Positions 50,801 to 56,800 of a DNA stretch of 64,000 bases are shown here, piece by piece. The position numbers and the translations under genes were made by a program. This stretch comes from Actinernus sp. WN-2022 (Eukaryota; Cnidaria; Anthozoa; Actiniaria; Actinernidae), in NCBI GenBank assembly GCA_030867875.1, contig JAOWCC010000322.1:124001-188000 (forward strand). The letters are read 5' to 3'. How positions within the stretch are numbered: position 1 is the first letter of the stretch; each line of letters opens with the position of its first letter. The notes under the pieces were generated by a model that was not told the DNA's origin, did not search any database, and worked only from the letters and a program-made list of their open reading frames with translations.

Positions 50801-53800
50801 TTTGAAATAAAGCATGTTATCACAACAACATAAATATGTGTTTTTGATTGCCGCAATTTTAAAGTCTCTACGATAAATATTTGCTGAGTTATTAAGAACT
50901 GAAGTTTCCTGTGACGTCACATTTTCTGACGTCATGGGTCTGACATCAGTCATGCTTTCCAAATGGAATAAACATAACAAAGACCATATTGCGGCTATTC
51001 AGTGTATAGTAAGTACAGTTCCTCTTTAAAACCCGAAAAATACTTGAATAGTTATTTTTAAAAGACGTTTTCAAAAATATATGACGTCATAATGACGTTT
51101 CCTCTTTTTCACTGCGAATTTAAAAGTATTTCCTCTCAAAAATTGAAAATTCTAAAAACATACGGTTGTGGGTACCGATTTACTCTTTTGATTGCTAGAT
51201 TGTCGTAAACAAATATTTTAAACTCTAAAAGATGAATGAAGAAGTTATTTTGTAAATGGTTCTGTATTGAATATTTCCCGCCAAATTTTGGCGGGAAAAT
51301 TGCCAAAATTCAAAATTTAATAACTTTTCTCCCTCTTAACCAATCGAACTCGGGTTTTCGGTTTCTTTGTTGTCGACATGATGGGAAATCGAAAATATAA
51401 AATTTACTGATGTTCAAGGTAATTGAAAACATCGAGAAACCTATTAAAAATGGATACATGACGTAACTGTGACGTCATCAAGATGTCTACGGTAGATCAA
51501 ATCATCGGATTTTGTTTAGCTCGTCGGTCTTCATCATCCCACAAAAATTCAATCTTCTATGTTGGAAACTTTTGAAAATATAGCAAAGTAATAGATTTTA
51601 GGGTCATTTGTGCCAAGCGTGATTGGGCAAATTAGCAAAAATATATCTAGAGGTGTTGGGTAATTGTTACTTGTTACTGTTAGTTACTTCCACTAAGAAC
51701 TGTAGTTATATTTTTCTCCTATAGTTTTTTGCTTTCATTATTTTTTGTCTTGCCTTAGTAAGTATGTGTTTCCGTCTGTTGTGATCCTATATATTTTCCA
51801 TTCACTAATCAAATATTTGTAGCTACCTAGCTAGATTAGCTTTGTGTTTATTCTAGGTAGCTTATACCCAACTATTGTTTTAATTAGGTTTATTTATCAT
51901 TAAACTCCTGTAATATGTGTGGTATTAAATACATGGTTCTTGTTGTTGAACATATACAGCTATATTAGATGCTTACCTATATGTAATAAAAGAGCAAAAT
52001 ATAAAATTAATAACCGTTGCGTAATGTCTCTATCAATTCGAAACCTGACCCCCCCTCTCCACCGGGCATTTGTGGGGTATTTAACATTTTTGAATCAGAA
52101 CGTTGCAAATGCCCCACCGTGGGGTCAGCTAAGCTATGAAAATGCCCTACCGTGGGGCTTTGGGACGACTGCAAATATGTTATAAATAATGATGTAAAAT
52201 TCGTTATCTTTGATTCTTTTTGTCAAATTTCCCAACCCAACTTTTCTTTGATTGCAAATGTTCCACCCCCGGGACAGGCTGTATTGTCAAATGTTCCACG
52301 TATGCCGGGGATGGGGGATGGGCAGTTTTGGAATTGATAGGGACATAAGTGAATAAGAATCCTCTAACATGTAATCCTTCACTTGCCTCTCGATAATTAA
52401 AAGCTACTTCATTGAACCACACTTTGATATGAAAAAGAGACCTGATTTATTTATTTCTCTTCTGCTAGCGAGGCTAGCATCACGCGACAAAACGTTATGT
52501 CCGCTCACCGAAAGAACGAAGGCTCTTGAGTTGCCTGAAATACAAGTTTCCGAGGTCTTAAACTTTTTTAGTAAAGAACTTTAGAATTTTCAAACATCAC
52601 TCACTCTATTAATCGTTAATTGAACTTTCAAACCATATTATTAGTTAATAGAGTGGAATTGTTATGAAACTCAGCGACCTTCTTTGTTATATGTCTTTGT
52701 TCACTTTTTTCAACCAAGACCGTGCACAAAACACAATACAAATTCAAACATGTTCATCAATCAGCCAATAGTAAGGTGTGTGTTCAGTCGTTCAGGGGAC
52801 GCTAATGAACTATAACCGTGCACAATATTTTGTTTTACCCTCTTCCAACATAAACCGCAGCGTCTTTGTTAGCCCCGGGTTTCGTAACCATTCCAATCTA
52901 TTTACTATGTTCACACTAATGATTACCAACAGTTAATTAAGACAACATCAACCTGTTAAAGTCGTAGGCTTAGCTTTTAAGTGTTTTTTTCCACGAAACA
53001 TTTCACGTATATACACGTACGCACTTAAGATTACGGAAACAGGGGTGATTGCCTCTGTTTTCTTTTAGTTTTTCGCGCGCGCATGCCCCAGTTTCCCGAT
53101 GACGCGTATTTACATGACATTTTCGCGAAAAACAAGAAAACTACTTAAAAGCTAAGCCTAAGACTTCAACAGGTTTAAGTTTTCATAATTTGTAATTCAC
53201 TGTTAGTTTACTAAGTTATAAAATTATTTACTAAAAAAGTTTAAGACTTCGGAAACTTGTATTTAAAACCACAGCCTTCATTATAACGTTTTGCCGCGGT
53301 GCCAGCTAGCGTATATGTTTGCTTGCTATTATTAACATTAAATTAAGTTATAACATTTGAACTAGCCATTACTCCACCTTATTAGTCGTTGATTTAAAGG
53401 TAAACTTCAGTGCGTGATACTATTTGAGAGCTTTCCGAGTACAACATCAAATTACCTACTAGGTATGTTTTTAGCAATGCTCACCTCTTCGACGAATCGA
53501 AAAAGACGAAGTATCGAAAATTTTCCGAGATGAGACAATCCCCAATCCCCTTTCTCGCCGGCCGCATTACCTATCGCTCTTCTGACAGCGCGCGCTCGTA
53601 GTCCTGTTCTCTATTGATTTTCGCGATACGAAAGGGACTGTTTTACAGTCTAATCGCCAACGACCCCTCTCAATGTTACATCACTTTACTCTCTCACCCT
53701 GTCTTTCATACCGTATTGAATATTCTCCCACATGACCTCCACGTGCTGGTTCCTGTCAGGTCTCGACTGCTCGTGCCAAAATCCCATTGCGTGCATGAAC

Positions 53801-56800
53801 TCATGCATAATTACACCTTTGTGGTTGCAGCCATCGTCAAGGGAGAGCTCTTGAAATCCTGGTTGATACTTCTGCCAGTTATATCCTATACTTGACCAGC
53901 ACCTGATAAGAAGTAGAGAAATGGTCAGCAACGGAGGATCGAGTATATCTGACTGTAAAGTCACTTCAATGGTTTAACTCGGCCATCGTATCATGATCTG
54001 TCCGTGACTGACAGCTCGCCACGAATAAATTAGGATATATTGTTCAAAAATTGCTAATTATTTTATTGGATTTTAAGTGTTTTTTGACTGGTATGAAAAA
54101 AGGAAAAAAGTTTTAGGAATATAGGCTGCTATAAATTTGAATGTCTTTTACAAAAACTCTGAATTTCTAACGAGTCCTGAAACAACCATGGGGCTGATCA
54201 AAGCCAGGTCCCGGCTTATCCACAGATCGATTTGGAATTTAGCGTGTTGGTTTTTGCGGAGGGAGGAAAGCCGGAGAACCCGGAGAAAAACCCTCGGAGC
54301 AAGGGTGAGATACCAACAAACTCAACTCACATGTGGCGCCGCTACAGAAGTGAGAGGCGGAGCGCTTAATCACTGCGTCAACCCGGCTCCCCAAGAAATA
54401 TAGAAATAAACTTTTCTTCTCATAACTCAGTTTTACAGTACCGCTTACAGTACGACTACTGAAACCTGGGCCGTCGAACTTTTCATGCGCCGAACCTAAT
54501 TATCTGCGCCGAGCTTAATTATCTTAGCTTTCTTTCAATCGTGTTCGGCGCATGAAACATTCGACGTTTGAATCGGACCTTAGACAACGCCGATAACCAA
54601 TCACTTTGCAGAACGAAAACAAAGCATTCCAACTTACGGTTACTTGAGCCAATCAGTAGCATTTCGAATTGGTCGAGTAGTTCTGAAGTCATAGTCTTTC
54701 GAATGAAGAAAATCGCATGGACATGCTAGGATTTACTTTGGAATGCTTCATTTTCGTTTTGCAATGTGTTTAATTCTCGTTGTCTAAGTGGCCCCTCGTT
54801 TCGGTAGTCGCACTGTAAAACTTTGCCACACTTTCGCTCGGCGATCGCCTTTGGAAATCGCCCTAATATACGGCGAAAGACAATTAGAGATTGTCGTAAA
54901 TTTCTTTTGCTTTAATTTGGTTTGAAGGGCGATAAAGATTGCGGGATAAAAGAGTAAAATGAATTTGTGACTTTTAAGATTGAAATGCGCAACCAAGTCT
55001 TAGATTTATTTCACGAAGACTGTTTTATGGGTTTCGTTTTATTACATGAATTTACCCGGATTTTTTGACGATCTTCACCCAGTCAGTCTCATTGGTTCGA
55101 GGCACCCAGCGAATACAAGTGTGTTTATCAAACTCATCGATGGCAGCTTGGATATTGGCACTATGTGTAGCCGCTGAAAAACAACACATTCCCCCTTTGT
55201 GACGATGTCAATTCATTATTAATAAATTAAATCAAGAAGTCAACTTGAGAAGTCCCAGAATACTAACGAAATGCCGTTTTGGAAGGATTTTTGCAGGAAA
55301 CAGTCACGCGCTGATATATCACTTCAATAACGAATGAATCGAGCACGTGATCCTACTGAATGGCAAACAAACTTCGAAACACTGTTTTAGAATCGACTGG
55401 AGGTAAAAAAGTGGCCTTTACAAACAGGTTTTGCTAATATAACACTTTGTCTATCGATCTTGTACAAGTGTCTTTAAATAATTGAAGTTAGATTTGTTTG
55501 CCATTCAGTACGGCTACGTGATTGCATTCCTGCAAAAGGCCCGCCTATTTTAAATCTTTCCTGAAGGATCAATTTTACAAGTGTTCGACATTTCGAAATG
55601 TCAGTTCCAGGAGGCATTAAATATTGGACTCAGCCATGCGAAAATTCATCAGTGCATTTTTCTTCTTTTAAAAATAAGATCTTCACTTTTAACTTTAAGA
55701 AAGAGAAGAAAAGTAAAGAAAATCAAAGCGAACATGCACCTTATATCTCACCTCCGCGCGGGAAGAAGTCCGATAACAATGTTACCAGAACGAGGCCAGT
55801 TGTCGCAAAGATCGAAAAATTGGAGTCAGTCAGAAACGTCTTAGTTTCTGTCGTACCGCATTGTTGTGTTCATTTGTTTCATAAGATAATTAACGTTATT
55901 TTTCGCCATCGACTAGATTTTTCTCTTCCTGTGACAAGCTGGTACAACTAGCCTCGTTTTGATGCCTTTATGAATAAGGTCAATAGGACGAAAACTTACC
56001 AACGCTTGCTTCCACCTCATATGGGATAAATCTTGCTTTCCAAAGTCCTTTACGATTTCTTTGAGCGCCTCTTTTCGCATTCGGTTTGTAAGAGTTTCCA
56101 TCCACATCTCCAGTGTTACTAAAATCCACGTTTTGTCCAGTCAACTTGATATCGCCTTCGTACAGGAGCGCGTCTTTCTCTGTCGTCGGATAAGTTTTAA
56201 GAGTTCGTTTTCTTTGTATATATTACTGAGTGATATTAACTGAGTGAATGGTAGTTTTGATGCGGAATCTACAAACCGGGCATCTACACTTTTCTTTAAC
56301 CTCAACAACATATATGTAAATATAACGTATTTATCGTTTCTTTTTCGTTTTTTTTCTGACAGAAAATGAAAGTGACACAACAAAGAGAAGAGAAAGGACA
56401 GAACAAAACAAGCAAAACTCAACACATCGACGAATATGAACGGAAAAACAGGATTTTGTTCAAATGAAGAGGGAAAACCTGTTCACTGACGTAAGCAAGG
56501 CGGAGACGGCCACTTTTGTTGTTGACCTAGGCGGCGTATATCTCAAGCACCCTTACGATTTAGACGCCGATGACATTGTAAGAGCATATGTGAAAAAGAA
56601 CAGTTCCCGTTTTGAAATCAACCACTCCCCTAATTTCATGTGATTAATTTCCTTAGAACTCATCCATTGTAATATAGAGATGGTGTACGCAAATGTCGCG
56701 ATCGAAGCATTTCTCATTGATAAGGGACAAACATTCGAACCTATTTAGTTTAGGCATGGCTAGAAAAGAAGAAATATAAAACTGCTCAGTCTATATACTA

